From assembly GCF_004681125.1 (NCBI RefSeq), contig NZ_SIHO01000003.1, positions 1-64,000 of the forward strand: 64,000 nucleotides of DNA. The letters run 5' to 3'. Under the pieces are notes generated by a model. The model was not told where the DNA came from. It worked only from the letters and a program-made list of their open reading frames with translations, and searched no databases. Below are positions 46,731-56,543 of this stretch, piece after piece. This DNA is from Glacieibacterium arshaanense. GTDB taxonomy: Bacteria; Pseudomonadota; Alphaproteobacteria; Sphingomonadales; Sphingomonadaceae. Both the position numbers and the translations under genes were made by a program. Position 1 is the first letter of the stretch. Each line of letters opens with the position of its first letter.

Positions 46731-47099
46731 GTGGCACGTATCGCGGGTGTTAATATCCCGACCAACAAGCGCGTAGAAATCGCGCTGACTTACATTCATG
46801 GCATTGGCCGGACCAAGGCGCTGTCGATCGTCGAGAAGCTCGAGATGCCGCGTGAGCGCCGCGTCCAGGACCTCACCGACGCCGAAGTGCTGGCGATCCG
46901 CGAGATGATCGACCGCGACTTCACCGTCGAAGGCGATCTGCGTCGCCAGACCGCGATGAACATCAAGCGTCTGATGGATCTGGCCTGCTACCGCGGCCTG
47001 CGCCACCGTCGTGGCCTGCCCGTCCGCGGCCAGCGCACCCACACCAACGCCCGCACCCGCAAGGGCAAGGCCAAGCCGATCGCCGGCAAGAAGAAGTAA
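46731..47099 (+). CDS. rpsM: 30S ribosomal protein S13
   Basis: The product is 122 residues: [57 protein letters not shown] and a basic C-terminal tail contacting the P-site tRNA. The start is GTG, with GGAGCAGGAG upstream. It is the first gene of the alpha group. In enterobacteria rpsD lies here too; it is absent, as in other alphaproteobacteria. Confidence 0.98.
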   Translation: MARIAGVNIPTNKRVEIALTYIHGIGRTKALSIVEKLEMPRERRVQDLTDAEVLAIREMIDRDFTVEGDLRRQTAMNIKRLMDLACYRGLRHRRGLPVRGQRTHTNARTRKGKAKPIAGKKK

Positions 47100-47150
47100 G
47101 CGCGTCAGCGCTCACAACTTCATTTTTTCGGCTTAAGTCAGGATTTTTCG

Positions 47151-47540
47151 ATGGCACGCGAACCAGCACGTATCAAGCGCCGCGAGCGCAAGAACATCAC
47201 CAGCGGCGTTGCACACGTCAACGCCAGCTTCAACAACACGATGATCACCATCACCGACGCCCAGGGCAACGCGATTGCCTGGTCGAGCGCCGGTACGATG
47301 GGGTTCAAGGGCAGCCGTAAATCGACGCCGTACGCGGCGCAGATGGCCGCCGAAGATGCCGGCAAGAAGGCCGCCGAACATGGCGTCCGGACGCTCGAAG
47401 TCGAAGTCCGCGGCCCCGGTTCGGGCCGTGAATCGGCACTGCGCGCGCTGCAGGCTGTCGGGTTCCAGATCACCGCAATTCGCGATGTGACGCCGATCCC
47501 GCACAACGGTGTGCGCCCGCCGAAGCGTCGCCGCGTCTGA
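47151..47540 (+). CDS. rpsK: 30S ribosomal protein S11
   Basis: The product is 129 residues: [40 protein letters not shown], and the C terminus [17 protein letters not shown]. It lines the platform at the E site. It lies 51 nt after rpsM and 85 nt before rpoA. Confidence 0.98.
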   Translation: MAREPARIKRRERKNITSGVAHVNASFNNTMITITDAQGNAIAWSSAGTMGFKGSRKSTPYAAQMAAEDAGKKAAEHGVRTLEVEVRGPGSGRESALRALQAVGFQITAIRDVTPIPHNGVRPPKRRRV

Positions 47541-47625
47541 CGCGCCACCGTCGCCGGATGCATCCGGCGATTTCAATTTGTCGGAGTGCGCATGACGATG
47601 CGCCTCCCAATACCGAGGTGAAGCT

Positions 47626-48669
47626 GTGGCAGTGATCGCAAAGAACTGGACTGAACTCAAGAAGCCGAACAAGCTCGACGTCCGCGCCGGCACCGATACC
47701 AAGCGCAAGGCAATCTTTGTTGCCGAGCCGCTCGAGCGTGGCTTTGGCCTGACGCTCGGCAACGCATTGCGCCGCGTGCTGCTCTCGTCGCTGCAGGGTG
47801 CTGCCGTGACCGCCATCAAGATCGATGGCGTGCTGCATGAATTCTCGTCGCTCGCCGGTGTGCGCGAAGATGTCACCGACATCGTGCTCAACATCAAGCA
47901 GGTCGCGATCCGCATGCAGGGCGATCAGGTCAAGCGCCTCAACCTTGCCGCGACTGGCCCGAGCGTGGTTACCGCCGGCCAGATTCAGGTTACCGGCGAC
48001 ATGGAAATCATGAACCCCGACCTGGTGATCTGCACGCTCGACGAAGGCGCGACGCTCAACATGGAATTGTTCGTCGCGGCCGGCAAGGGCTATGTCCCCG
48101 CCGCCGACAACCGCCCTGTCGATGCGCCGATCGGCCTCGTGCCCGTCGATGCGCTGTATTCGCCGGTGCGCCAGGTGGCGTACAAGGTCGAAAACACCCG
48201 CGTCGGTCAGGAACTCGACTACGACAAGCTGACGCTCAACGTTGAAACCGACGGCACGCTGACCCCCGACGATGCACTGGCCTATGCCGCGCGCATCCTG
48301 CAGGACCAGCTCCAGCTGTTCGTCAACTTCGACGAGCCGACCGCCGTCAGTGCCGTCCAGCACGCTGCTGGCCCGGTCGAAGTCGATGACACCGCCGCAC
48401 TCAACCGTCACCTGCTCAAGAAGGTCGACGAGCTGGAACTGTCGGTGCGTTCGGCGAACTGCCTGAAGAACGACAACATCATCTACATCGGCGATCTGGT
48501 CCAGAAGACCGAAAGCGAAATGCTGCGCACCCCGAACTTCGGTCGCAAGTCGCTGAACGAGATCAAGGAAGTGCTGTCGGCGATGAACCTGCGCCTCGGC
48601 ATGGAAATCCCCGGCTGGCCGCCGGAGAACATCGAGGAAATGGCGAAGAAGCTCGAACAGGAGTACTAA
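47626..48669 (+). CDS. rpoA: DNA-directed RNA polymerase alpha subunit
   Basis: The product is 347 residues. The N-terminal dimerisation domain has [20 protein letters not shown] and [20 protein letters not shown]. The C-terminal DNA- and activator-binding domain has [19 protein letters not shown] and [20 protein letters not shown]. The start is GTG. It is followed by an unusually long structured gap before rplQ. Confidence 0.98.
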   Translation: MAVIAKNWTELKKPNKLDVRAGTDTKRKAIFVAEPLERGFGLTLGNALRRVLLSSLQGAAVTAIKIDGVLHEFSSLAGVREDVTDIVLNIKQVAIRMQGDQVKRLNLAATGPSVVTAGQIQVTGDMEIMNPDLVICTLDEGATLNMELFVAAGKGYVPAADNRPVDAPIGLVPVDALYSPVRQVAYKVENTRVGQELDYDKLTLNVETDGTLTPDDALAYAARILQDQLQLFVNFDEPTAVSAVQHAAGPVEVDDTAALNRHLLKKVDELELSVRSANCLKNDNIIYIGDLVQKTESEMLRTPNFGRKSLNEIKEVLSAMNLRLGMEIPGWPPENIEEMAKKLEQEY

Positions 48670-48909
48670 GCGCCGCGCGGCGCGGCACTAAGTCGGAAAT
48701 TGCTCTTGCGATTTCCGACTTAGCGCCCGACTCGCGCAAGCTCGGCCGGCGGGTGGCCTATTTCAGGCCAACCCGTCCGACGGGGACGCGGCTTTGCCGC
48801 GGCCCAGCCTGCCGAGAACCAAGTTTAACACCCCCCTTTCACGGCCTGGGGGAACCAAAGGCCAGCTCCGGGGTACCTCGCACGGCCCCCGAACGAACGG
48901 AGAAGAAAA
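48670..48909 (+). promoter_or_regulatory. Structured 240-nt gap/leader between rpoA and rplQ
   Basis: No coding frame is supported here. A 13-bp perfect hairpin (CTAAGTCGGAAAT, 48688-48700, with 48711-48723) comes first. A stem GGGTGGCCT/AGGCCAACCC follows, and then CGCGGC TTT GCCGCG near 48787. GGAGAAGAAAA then precedes the rplQ ATG. The stretch could hold a processing site, a leader for rplQ, or a weak terminator plus promoter. Confidence 0.55.
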
Positions 48910-49329
48910 ATGCGTCACGGTAATGCCCATCGTAAACTCGGTCGCACGACCAGCCACCGCCTCGCCATGTTCCGCAACATGGCCGCATCGCTGATCAAGC
49001 ACGAGCAGATCACCACCACGCTGCCCAAGGCACGCGAAATTCGCCCCTACGTCGAAAAGCTCGTCACGCTCGCCAAGACCGGCGGCCTGTCGAACCGCCG
49101 CCTCGCGCATGCCCGCCTGCAGGACGACGCACAGCTGGTCAAGCTGTTCGACGTCATCGCGACGCGCTACGCCGAACGCCAGGGCGGCTACATCCGCATC
49201 GTCAAGGCCGGCATCCGCCGCTCGGACGCGACGCCGATGGCCATCGTCGAATTCGTCGACCGCGACACCAGCGCCAAGGGCCAGGACAGCGGCCCGGTGT
49301 TCAGCGACGCCGACGGCGACGACGCCTGA
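48910..49329 (+). CDS. rplQ: 50S ribosomal protein L17
   Basis: The product is 139 residues: [56 protein letters not shown], then [20 protein letters not shown]. It contacts the tunnel exit region. It ends with an acidic tail (DADGDDA). A strong intrinsic terminator follows and closes the superoperon. Confidence 0.98.
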   Translation: MRHGNAHRKLGRTTSHRLAMFRNMAASLIKHEQITTTLPKAREIRPYVEKLVTLAKTGGLSNRRLAHARLQDDAQLVKLFDVIATRYAERQGGYIRIVKAGIRRSDATPMAIVEFVDRDTSAKGQDSGPVFSDADGDDA

Positions 49330-49352
49330 GCTTCGACTGACCGATAAGAACA

Positions 49353-49384
49353 GGGCCGCAGGCGCAAGCTTGCGGCCCTTTTTT
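49353..49384 (+). terminator. Intrinsic terminator of the ribosomal superoperon
   Basis: GGGCCGCA (49353-49360) pairs with TGCGGCCC (49371-49378), followed by six T residues, 24 nt after rplQ. Confidence 0.92.
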
Positions 49385-49388
49385 ATTG

Positions 49389-49435
49389 AAGGGCCTCCGG
49401 CGGGCAGGCCTGAGGCCTGCCCGCCGGAGGCCCTT
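49389..49435. repeat. Dispersed palindromic repeat, copy 5 (fused, nearly perfect palindrome)
   Basis: The two half-units are fused into a 47-bp element with 23-bp perfect arms (AAGGGCCTCCGGCGGGCAGG, then CCT, and the complement) around a single central G. It lies directly after the rplQ terminator. Confidence 0.88.
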
Positions 49436-49470
49436 ATCAGCCTGCGTCTTTCGCACTAGTGTTCAAAATT

Positions 49471-49908
49471 ATGACTGAACGCACCCCCATGCGCACGCGC
49501 GACGCCTATCGCCATTTTACGCCGATCCAGACGCGCTGGCTCGATAATGACGTATACGGGCACGTCAACAACACGGTTTACTACAGCTGGTTCGATACAG
49601 CGGTGAACGCCTATCTGATCAACGCCGGCGTGCTCGATATCATCAACGGCAAGACCATCGGCCTCGTCGTCGAAACCGGCTGTCGATATGCACGTGCGGT
49701 GGCATTTCCGGAGACCATCGAGGCGGGCATTCGCGTTGCAAAGCTCGGCACGTCGAGCGTGCGCTATGAGATCGGGCTGTTCACTGCCGATCATGACGCG
49801 CCGGCGGCGGAGGGGTTCTTCGTCCACGTCTATGTCGACCGGGTGACGCGGCGGCCGGTGCCGGTCGATGCCGCGTACCGCGCCGCGCTGGAGGCGATTG
49901 CTGGTTGA
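49471..49908 (+). CDS. Acyl-CoA thioesterase, hot-dog fold (4HBT type)
   Basis: The product is 145 residues from the ATG giving MTERTPMRTRDAYRHFTP; a GTG 12 nt earlier is also possible, and neither has a good ribosome-binding site. WLDNDVYGHVNNTVYYSWFD is the 4-hydroxybenzoyl-CoA thioesterase-like motif, with the catalytic Asp in NDVYGHVNN. The family hydrolyses acyl-CoA thioesters in the cytoplasm; YbgC/FadM-like substrates are possible. The gene stands alone. Confidence 0.87.
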   Translation: MTERTPMRTRDAYRHFTPIQTRWLDNDVYGHVNNTVYYSWFDTAVNAYLINAGVLDIINGKTIGLVVETGCRYARAVAFPETIEAGIRVAKLGTSSVRYEIGLFTADHDAPAAEGFFVHVYVDRVTRRPVPVDAAYRAALEAIAG

Positions 49909-50006
49909 ACGGCGTTCGCAGACGATTTTGCACGGTTCATCGCGCGTATAGCTATTTTGCGCTATAGGCAGCGTGTCGGTCGATTGTCGTCCGTGGAGTG
50001 AGTGGG

Positions 50007-50570
50007 ATGTCGTTCAAGTCTGTTGCAGCTCGGGTTTCGCTGGCGCTCGCGGTTTCGGGTGCGCTTGCGGCGGCGCCGGTCGCCGCCGGTGGTTACTACG
50101 GTGGCTATCACGGCGGTTATTATGGCGGCCCGCGCGGCTGCTATAACTGCGGCTACAACAACAACGGCAACGTCTTCGGTGCGGTTGTCGGCACCGCGGT
50201 GGCGCTTGGTTTCATCGCGGCAATTGCGTCGGCGAGCAAGCCCAAGACCGTCGTCGCGCCGCAGCCGGCCTATACGCCGGTCTATCCCGCACAGCCGGTT
50301 GCACAGGCCTATCCGGTGCAGCCTGCCCAGCCCGATCAGACGGCGGCGGGCGCGCAGGCCGAAATGTGTGCGCGTGCCGCCGAACGCACCGCGCAGAACT
50401 ACGGCGGCTTTGCGCGCACCGTTTCGATCGATTCGATCACCGGCGCACAGGCCAATGCCGTCATCCGCGGCACGCTGGAAATCAACCCGAACAACGGCCA
50501 GCCGGTCAATCGCGCCGCGTTCACCTGCACCGCGAGCTATGGTCAGGTCACTGGCGTCCAGCTCGGCTGA
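50007..50570 (+). CDS. Secreted Gly/Tyr-rich protein of unknown function
   Basis: The product is 187 residues. [20 protein letters not shown], then AAAPVAAGG, is a signal peptide, and the start has GGAG upstream. A glycine/tyrosine-rich stretch ([17 protein letters not shown]) and a membrane-like segment ([20 protein letters not shown]) follow, then a Pro/Gln/Ala linker and a C-terminal domain with two cysteines ([20 protein letters not shown]). It is probably periplasmic or envelope-bound. No function is assigned. Confidence 0.75.
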   Translation: MSFKSVAARVSLALAVSGALAAAPVAAGGYYGGYHGGYYGGPRGCYNCGYNNNGNVFGAVVGTAVALGFIAAIASASKPKTVVAPQPAYTPVYPAQPVAQAYPVQPAQPDQTAAGAQAEMCARAAERTAQNYGGFARTVSIDSITGAQANAVIRGTLEINPNNGQPVNRAAFTCTASYGQVTGVQLG

Positions 50571-50650
50571 CGCTCGGCACCGGCGCGCAATACTGGACAG
50601 CAGGCCGCACTTCGCCTAGTCCCGCGCACTCGCAACAGCGGAGGCTTAAA

Positions 50651-52210
<1,560 letters not shown>

Positions 52211-52292
52211 GGCAGGGGGTTACCCCTGCACCCTGTAGTTTGGCGCTCTTCAATCGGGTGCAGGCGTCACGCCTGCCCGCCGGAGGCTCTTC
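52211..52292. repeat. Dispersed palindromic repeat, copy 6
   Basis: The right half-unit is complete (stem GCAGGCG/CGCCTGC, then CCGCCGGAGGCTCTT). The left half is reduced to its hairpin (GCAGGGG GTTA CCCCTGC) and lacks the outer TCCGGCGG. It starts at the guaA stop codon. Confidence 0.78.
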
Positions 52293-52345
52293 CAACTTTG
52301 CTGTCCTGCTGTAGTATCCCCGCTTAATCGCGCGGGGAGGCTGAC

Positions 52346-52768
52346 ATGCATAAAGCGCCGAAGTGGTATTGGTGGGCGAGCGGCGCAGCGCTGCTGTGGG
52401 CGCTGGCGGGATGCTACGCCTATTATTCGCAGGTCAGCATGACGGCTGACGATCTGGCGAAGCTGTCGCAGGCGCAACGCGATATCTGGATGCTGATGCC
52501 CAAGTGGGTAATCGGCGCCTATGCGGTTGCGGTCTGGTCGGCGCTGGCTGGCGCGGTCGGGCTGTTGTTGCGCCGACGTTGGGCGTTGCTGCTGTTCTTC
52601 ATCTCGCTGATCGGTATCGCGGTGCAGTTCGGCTGGACCTTCATGGCAACGCCGCTGCTCGCGGTGATGGGCTTGTCGGCGGCGGCGTTTCCGCTGTTTA
52701 TCTTCGTGGCCGGCATCGCGATGCTGTTGCTGTCACGTCATGCGACGCGGCGCGGCTGGCTGAGCTGA
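52346..52768 (+). CDS. Hypothetical four-helix membrane protein
   Basis: The product is 140 residues with four hydrophobic segments (YWWASGAALLWALAGCYAYY, VIGAYAVAVWSALAGAVGLL, ALLLFFISLIGIAVQFGWTF, AAAFPLFIFVAGIAMLLL). The loop SMTADDLAKLSQAQRDIW is reminiscent of a small uncharacterised family common in sphingomonads. GGGGAGG precedes the ATG. Its stop overlaps the GST start (TGATG), so the two are translationally coupled. The function is unknown. Confidence 0.8.
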   Translation: MHKAPKWYWWASGAALLWALAGCYAYYSQVSMTADDLAKLSQAQRDIWMLMPKWVIGAYAVAVWSALAGAVGLLLRRRWALLLFFISLIGIAVQFGWTFMATPLLAVMGLSAAAFPLFIFVAGIAMLLLSRHATRRGWLS

Positions 52769-53397
52769 TGCTGCAGCTGATCGGCCAGTATGACTCGCCG
52801 TTCGTGCGGCGCGTTGGCATCGCACTGCGGCTATACGAGCTGCCGTTCGACCACAAGCCCTGGTCGGTGTTCGGCGATTTCGAGAAGATCCGGCCGTACA
52901 ACCCGCTGCTGCGCGTTCCGACGCTGGTGCTGGGTGACGGCACCGCGCTGATCGATAGCGCCAGCATCCTCGATTATCTCGACGGGCAGGTGCCACCGGG
53001 GCGCGCGCTTTTCCCGCGGCAAGAGCCGGCGCGTCACCGCGCGCTGCGTGTGGCCACGCTCGCCACCGGCATGGCGGAAAAGGCGGTCAGCCTGTTCTAT
53101 GAACTGCGCTTCCACGAGCAACGCTCCGACCTGTGGGTCAGCCGCTGTCGCGCGCAGATCGACGCGGTGCTGCAGGTGCTGGAGGACGAGCGCGTCATGC
53201 ACACCGGCGCCTGGTGGTTCGGCCCCGGGCTCGGCCACGCCGACATCGCGGTGTGCGTGGTGCTGCGCTTCATCGCCGACGCCCACCCCGGCCTGATCGA
53301 CATGACCGCCTATCCGGCGCTGACCGACCTCGCCGCGCGTTTCGAGGCGCTGCCGGTGGCGCGCGAGATCTCGCAGGCGTTCACGCCCTCGGCCTGA
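52768..53397 (+). CDS. Glutathione S-transferase family protein
   Basis: The product is 209 residues. The N-terminal thioredoxin-like domain starts MLQLIGQYDSPFVRRVGIAL, where Ser10 and Pro11 are in the active-site turn, and has NPLLRVPTLVLGDG and LIDSASILDYLD for glutathione binding. The C-terminal helical domain has WWFGPGLGHADIAVCVVLRF. It probably conjugates glutathione to electrophiles. It is translationally coupled to the preceding membrane-protein gene. The physiological substrate is unknown. Confidence 0.9.
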   Translation: MLQLIGQYDSPFVRRVGIALRLYELPFDHKPWSVFGDFEKIRPYNPLLRVPTLVLGDGTALIDSASILDYLDGQVPPGRALFPRQEPARHRALRVATLATGMAEKAVSLFYELRFHEQRSDLWVSRCRAQIDAVLQVLEDERVMHTGAWWFGPGLGHADIAVCVVLRFIADAHPGLIDMTAYPALTDLAARFEALPVAREISQAFTPSA

Positions 53398-53403
53398 ACC
53401 GGC

Positions 53404-55410
53404 CTAGCCAAGCCGCAGTTCGGGGATGCCGCAGTCGGCCAGCCAGCTATCGACCGCGTCATATTCGGCCGGTGGCCGCGTCGCATCTTCGGCATCGCCG
53501 CGCGGCACGAAGATCACCATGCCTTGGCGGGCGCGAGTAAGGAGCACGCGGTAGGCGTTGCGGACATACTCGGCGCGGCCGATGGCGTCGTCGCCGGCGC
53601 GGATCATCTGCCATTTGGTGCCGCGGAAATCGCGGGCTTGCCAAGCGTCGGTGTCATCACGGCGAAGGTTGAGGTCCCACGCGACGCAGGTCCAATCGAG
53701 CTCAAGGCCCTGCACGGCAAATTCGGTCGCGGCGTCCTCGAGCGCGTTCGATGAGCGCACGTCGGCGGTTTCGTTGAGGAACCAGTTGCAGACATCGAGT
53801 TCGTTCTTGACGAAAATGCCTTCGGGTTTGAGCCGCAGGGCATTCGACGACGCCAGCAGACCGGCACGTTCGGTGGCGCGGCGCTGCCCGCGCAGCCAGC
53901 GCCGTGCCGCACCAAGGTCGCGCGTCCGCAGAATCGGGAACTGGCCGGCGTCGGGCAGAACCGCGCGCGCCGCTGAAGCCTCCGGCCCAAGCAGCGCGCC
54001 AACATAGGCTGAAACCGTTTCCGCACGGAATGAGCGGATCGACACGGCCAGATGCAGCGCCGGCTCAGGGGGCTGCGCGCGTTGTTCAAGGTGCCAGCGC
54101 ATCGCGCCATCGATGCCACCGGTCGGCCCCAGCAAATGCGGCGGCAGGAATATTTGCCAGTGGCGCAAGTCGCCCTGTAGCGCGCGCAGCCATTCGCCGA
54201 TACCGGCTTCGCCGCGGTTGATTTCCTGACCCTCGCCGATCAGGCATACGACGACGCACCAATCGGGACGGCGGTCCATCACCGACAACAGAAACGCCGG
54301 CTCGGACTGGTCGAAATCGGGCAGCCCGCGTTTGGTCTGCATGAAGCGTGCGGTGGCAGTGCGGTCCCAAGCGCGCTGCGCCTCATCGAAAACCACGACA
54401 TGTTCGGACGGAACTTGATCGGGAGCGAGATATTCGTCGCGGAAATGGTGGACGTTCTGCACGAACTTGTCGGGGGAGCGGGCGGCAAGGTGCCGGGCAT
54501 CGCTGTCGCCGGGATTGGCACGGCCCTTACGGTGCTGGTGATCGCGCCGCAGCGCTTCGCGCAGCACATCGACCAGCGGGCCATTGCCCGACAGATAGGT
54601 CGCATCCTCGCCGATATCGCGGGCCATTCGGCCACAGGCGATGTTGAGCCCGGCGAGCGTTTTGCCGGCACCGGGGACGCCGGTGACGAAGCAGATCGCC
54701 TTGCCGCCACTGGCGCGCATGGCTTCGACCACCGCTTCAATCGCCGTCGCGGTTAGCGTCAGATTCTCGGCGCCAGCTTCCGAGCGCGAGATTTCGGCGA
54801 CGTCATGGCCGCGGTACAACGCCTCGGCGGCTTCGATGATGCTCGGCGTCGGGCGGTAGCCGCCGGCGGCCCAATTGAGCGCATCGAAAGGTATGGCATC
54901 GCCCGCGGCAAGCATGCGCTTAATCGTCGGCAACACGTCGTCGGCGCTAACACAGATCGGCGTATGCACGCGGTCTGGCGCCCAGAACCCGAAGCCCAGT
55001 TGCTGTGGCGAAGCCTTGGTCGCAATCAGCAGCGGCACGATGGTCTTGTCGTGGCTGGTGACGTGGAAGTTCTTGAGGTCGAGCGCATAGCCATGGACTT
55101 GCTCGATCGCGTGGCGCGGAAAGCCTGTTTCGCCAACCTTGTATTCGAGCACGAAGATCAGGCCACCAACGACGATGACGGCATCAGCACGCCGCCCCAT
55201 GCGCGGAATGGCAAACTCGATGAAAATTTGCGCTTCGGGCAGGGCTGCGCCAATCGTTTGCAGATGCGCGATTTCAAACTGCCATGCACCGCGCTGGGCA
55301 GGCTCGAGCGCAAAGGTCGCGGATAGCCCGTCGGCCAACTCACCGAACACCGCATTGGCGTCAGCCGCGGCGAGTGCCGCCCCGCTTGCATGGAAATAGG
55401 CCCGCCGCAT
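53404..55410 (-). CDS. PD-(D/E)XK nuclease-like plus DUF2075 SF1 helicase protein
   Basis: The product is 668 residues from the ATG giving MRRAYFHASGAALAAADANA. The N-terminal third contains RRADAVIVVGGLIFVLEYKV (D76 ... E89, K91), the D-(x)n-ExK pattern of restriction-type nucleases. The rest is a DUF2075 (Schlafen-like AAA/SF1 helicase) domain with Walker A TGVPGAGKT (243-251), Walker B VVVFDEAQ (338-345), and a helicase motif VI-like YRVLLTRARQGMVIFVP near the C terminus. It probably acts on nucleic acid. Proteins of this type occur in phage-defence and DNA-repair settings; no recognised partner gene is adjacent. An upstream in-frame ATG (10 residues earlier) is possible. Confidence 0.85.
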   Translation of the reverse strand: MRRAYFHASGAALAAADANAVFGELADGLSATFALEPAQRGAWQFEIAHLQTIGAALPEAQIFIEFAIPRMGRRADAVIVVGGLIFVLEYKVGETGFPRHAIEQVHGYALDLKNFHVTSHDKTIVPLLIATKASPQQLGFGFWAPDRVHTPICVSADDVLPTIKRMLAAGDAIPFDALNWAAGGYRPTPSIIEAAEALYRGHDVAEISRSEAGAENLTLTATAIEAVVEAMRASGGKAICFVTGVPGAGKTLAGLNIACGRMARDIGEDATYLSGNGPLVDVLREALRRDHQHRKGRANPGDSDARHLAARSPDKFVQNVHHFRDEYLAPDQVPSEHVVVFDEAQRAWDRTATARFMQTKRGLPDFDQSEPAFLLSVMDRRPDWCVVVCLIGEGQEINRGEAGIGEWLRALQGDLRHWQIFLPPHLLGPTGGIDGAMRWHLEQRAQPPEPALHLAVSIRSFRAETVSAYVGALLGPEASAARAVLPDAGQFPILRTRDLGAARRWLRGQRRATERAGLLASSNALRLKPEGIFVKNELDVCNWFLNETADVRSSNALEDAATEFAVQGLELDWTCVAWDLNLRRDDTDAWQARDFRGTKWQMIRAGDDAIGRAEYVRNAYRVLLTRARQGMVIFVPRGDAEDATRPPAEYDAVDSWLADCGIPELRLG

Positions 55411-55514
55411 GGCCCTGGCTTGCCAGGCCTGGGGCGGCAACGCAAATCATTACGCCGTGGCAGCAAAGGCGGGCGTTGTGGCGGAGCCTGTAAAAAATTT
55501 CCGGCCCGGCCCCT

Positions 55515-55566
55515 TGTATCGGAATACAGTTTAGATATATCGGGTACATCGAATTATCGATATATC
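55515..55566 (+). promoter_or_regulatory. Operator-like inverted repeats before the PadR gene
   Basis: GATATATCG (55534-55542) and CGATATATC (55558-55566) are perfect 9-bp inverted arms 15 nt apart, ending 16 nt before the padR start. A second repeat TGTAT-N4-ATACA lies at 55515-55528. PadR regulators usually bind such AT-rich dyads in their own promoters. Confidence 0.6.
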
Positions 55567-55582
55567 AAAATGGAGTCTAAAT

Positions 55583-56134
55583 ATGTTTCATCATTGGAAG
55601 GGCGGTCGTGGCCGTCATCATTTCGGCGAGGGTGACGGCGGCGAAGGCCTGCGTGGGCGCATGGGGCGCCACGGGCGTTCGGGGCGGATGTTCCAGCACG
55701 GCGATTTGCGCTTGCTGGTGCTGGCGCTGATCGCCGAGGCGCCGCGGCATGGCTATGAGCTGATCCGCGAGATCGAGGCGCGGCTGGGCGGCGCCTATGC
55801 GCCATCGCCCGGCGTCGTCTATCCGACGCTGACGATGCTCGAAGAACTCGGCCTCGTCACCAGCGCGGTCACCGAAGGCACCAAGCGCCAGTACACGATC
55901 ACCGACGCCGGCACCGCTCACCTCGCCGAAAACGCCGCAACGGTCGAGGCGATCTATGACCGCATCGCCAACGCCGGCAACCCGGCCGACTTCGGGCCGC
56001 AGGTGCTGCGCGCGATGGCCAACCTCAAGTTCGCGCTGCGCTTGCGGCTCGGACGCGGCGGGTTGAACGCGGCACAGGCGGCGAAGATTGCCGCGGCGCT
56101 CGATGCCGCGGCGCTCGAAATCGAAAAGGCCTGA
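55583..56134 (+). CDS. PadR family transcriptional regulator
   Basis: The product is 183 residues. After a His/Gly/Arg-rich N-terminal tail (about 35 residues: HHWKGGRGRHHFGEGDGGEG) comes the PadR winged helix: RLLVLALIAEAPRHGYELIR, GVVYPTLTMLEELGLVTSAV, GTKRQYTITDAGTAHL. A C-terminal helical domain for dimerisation follows. The His-rich tail could bind metal. It is probably autoregulated through the dyads upstream and cotranscribed with the DUF2218 gene 3 nt downstream. Confidence 0.92.
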   Translation: MFHHWKGGRGRHHFGEGDGGEGLRGRMGRHGRSGRMFQHGDLRLLVLALIAEAPRHGYELIREIEARLGGAYAPSPGVVYPTLTMLEELGLVTSAVTEGTKRQYTITDAGTAHLAENAATVEAIYDRIANAGNPADFGPQVLRAMANLKFALRLRLGRGGLNAAQAAKIAAALDAAALEIEKA

Positions 56135-56137
56135 GCC

Positions 56138-56422
56138 GTGGCGGAGGCTGTCGCGGTCATCGCCACGCCCAACGGCTCGAAATACCTCCAGCAGCTGTGC
56201 AAGCATTGGTCGCACAAGCTGGAGACCGAGTTCGATGCAGTGCGCGGCCGGGTCAATTTCGAGGTGGCGGCGGCGCATTTTGCCGCTGCCACCGACGCGT
56301 TGACGGTGACGGTGGCGGCACCCGACGCGACGACGCTCGAAAGCATCGAGGCCGTGGTCGCCAGCCACCTGCAGCGCTTCGCCTTCCGCGAGCCGCTGGG
56401 TATCGACTGGGTGCGGGGTTAG
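56138..56422 (+). CDS. DUF2218 domain-containing protein
   Basis: The product is 94 residues and matches DUF2218: NGSKYLQQLCKHWSHKLETE, then VNFEVAAAHFAAATDALTVT and ESIEAVVASHLQRFAFRE. The start is GTG, 3 nt after padR. DUF2218 genes are commonly linked to PadR regulators and siderophore-interacting proteins, so a role in iron or metal handling is plausible. The His-rich tail of the neighbouring regulator agrees with this, but no siderophore gene is present here. Confidence 0.85.
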   Translation: MAEAVAVIATPNGSKYLQQLCKHWSHKLETEFDAVRGRVNFEVAAAHFAAATDALTVTVAAPDATTLESIEAVVASHLQRFAFREPLGIDWVRG

Positions 56423-56446
56423 CGAGCGCCGAATAGTCGAGAGTTT

Positions 56447-56540
56447 AAGGGCCTCCGGCGGGCAGGCCTGAGGCCTGCACCCGATTGTTATGCGCTCTTC
56501 AAATGGGTGCAGGCCTCAGGCCTGCCCGCCGGAGGTCCTT
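56447..56540. repeat. Dispersed palindromic repeat, copy 7
   Basis: Two full inverted half-units lie between the convergent DUF2218 and acyl-CoA synthetase genes. Both inner stems are GCAGGCC/GGCCTGC, with loops TGA and TCA. The spacer carries ATTGTTATGCGCTCTTCAAA. Confidence 0.87.
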
Positions 56541-56543
56541 CTC

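Noticed and set aside
50366-50650. Upstream extension of the guaA frame
   Set aside because: It overlaps the secreted-protein gene in another frame, and GuaA homology begins at [14 protein letters not shown].
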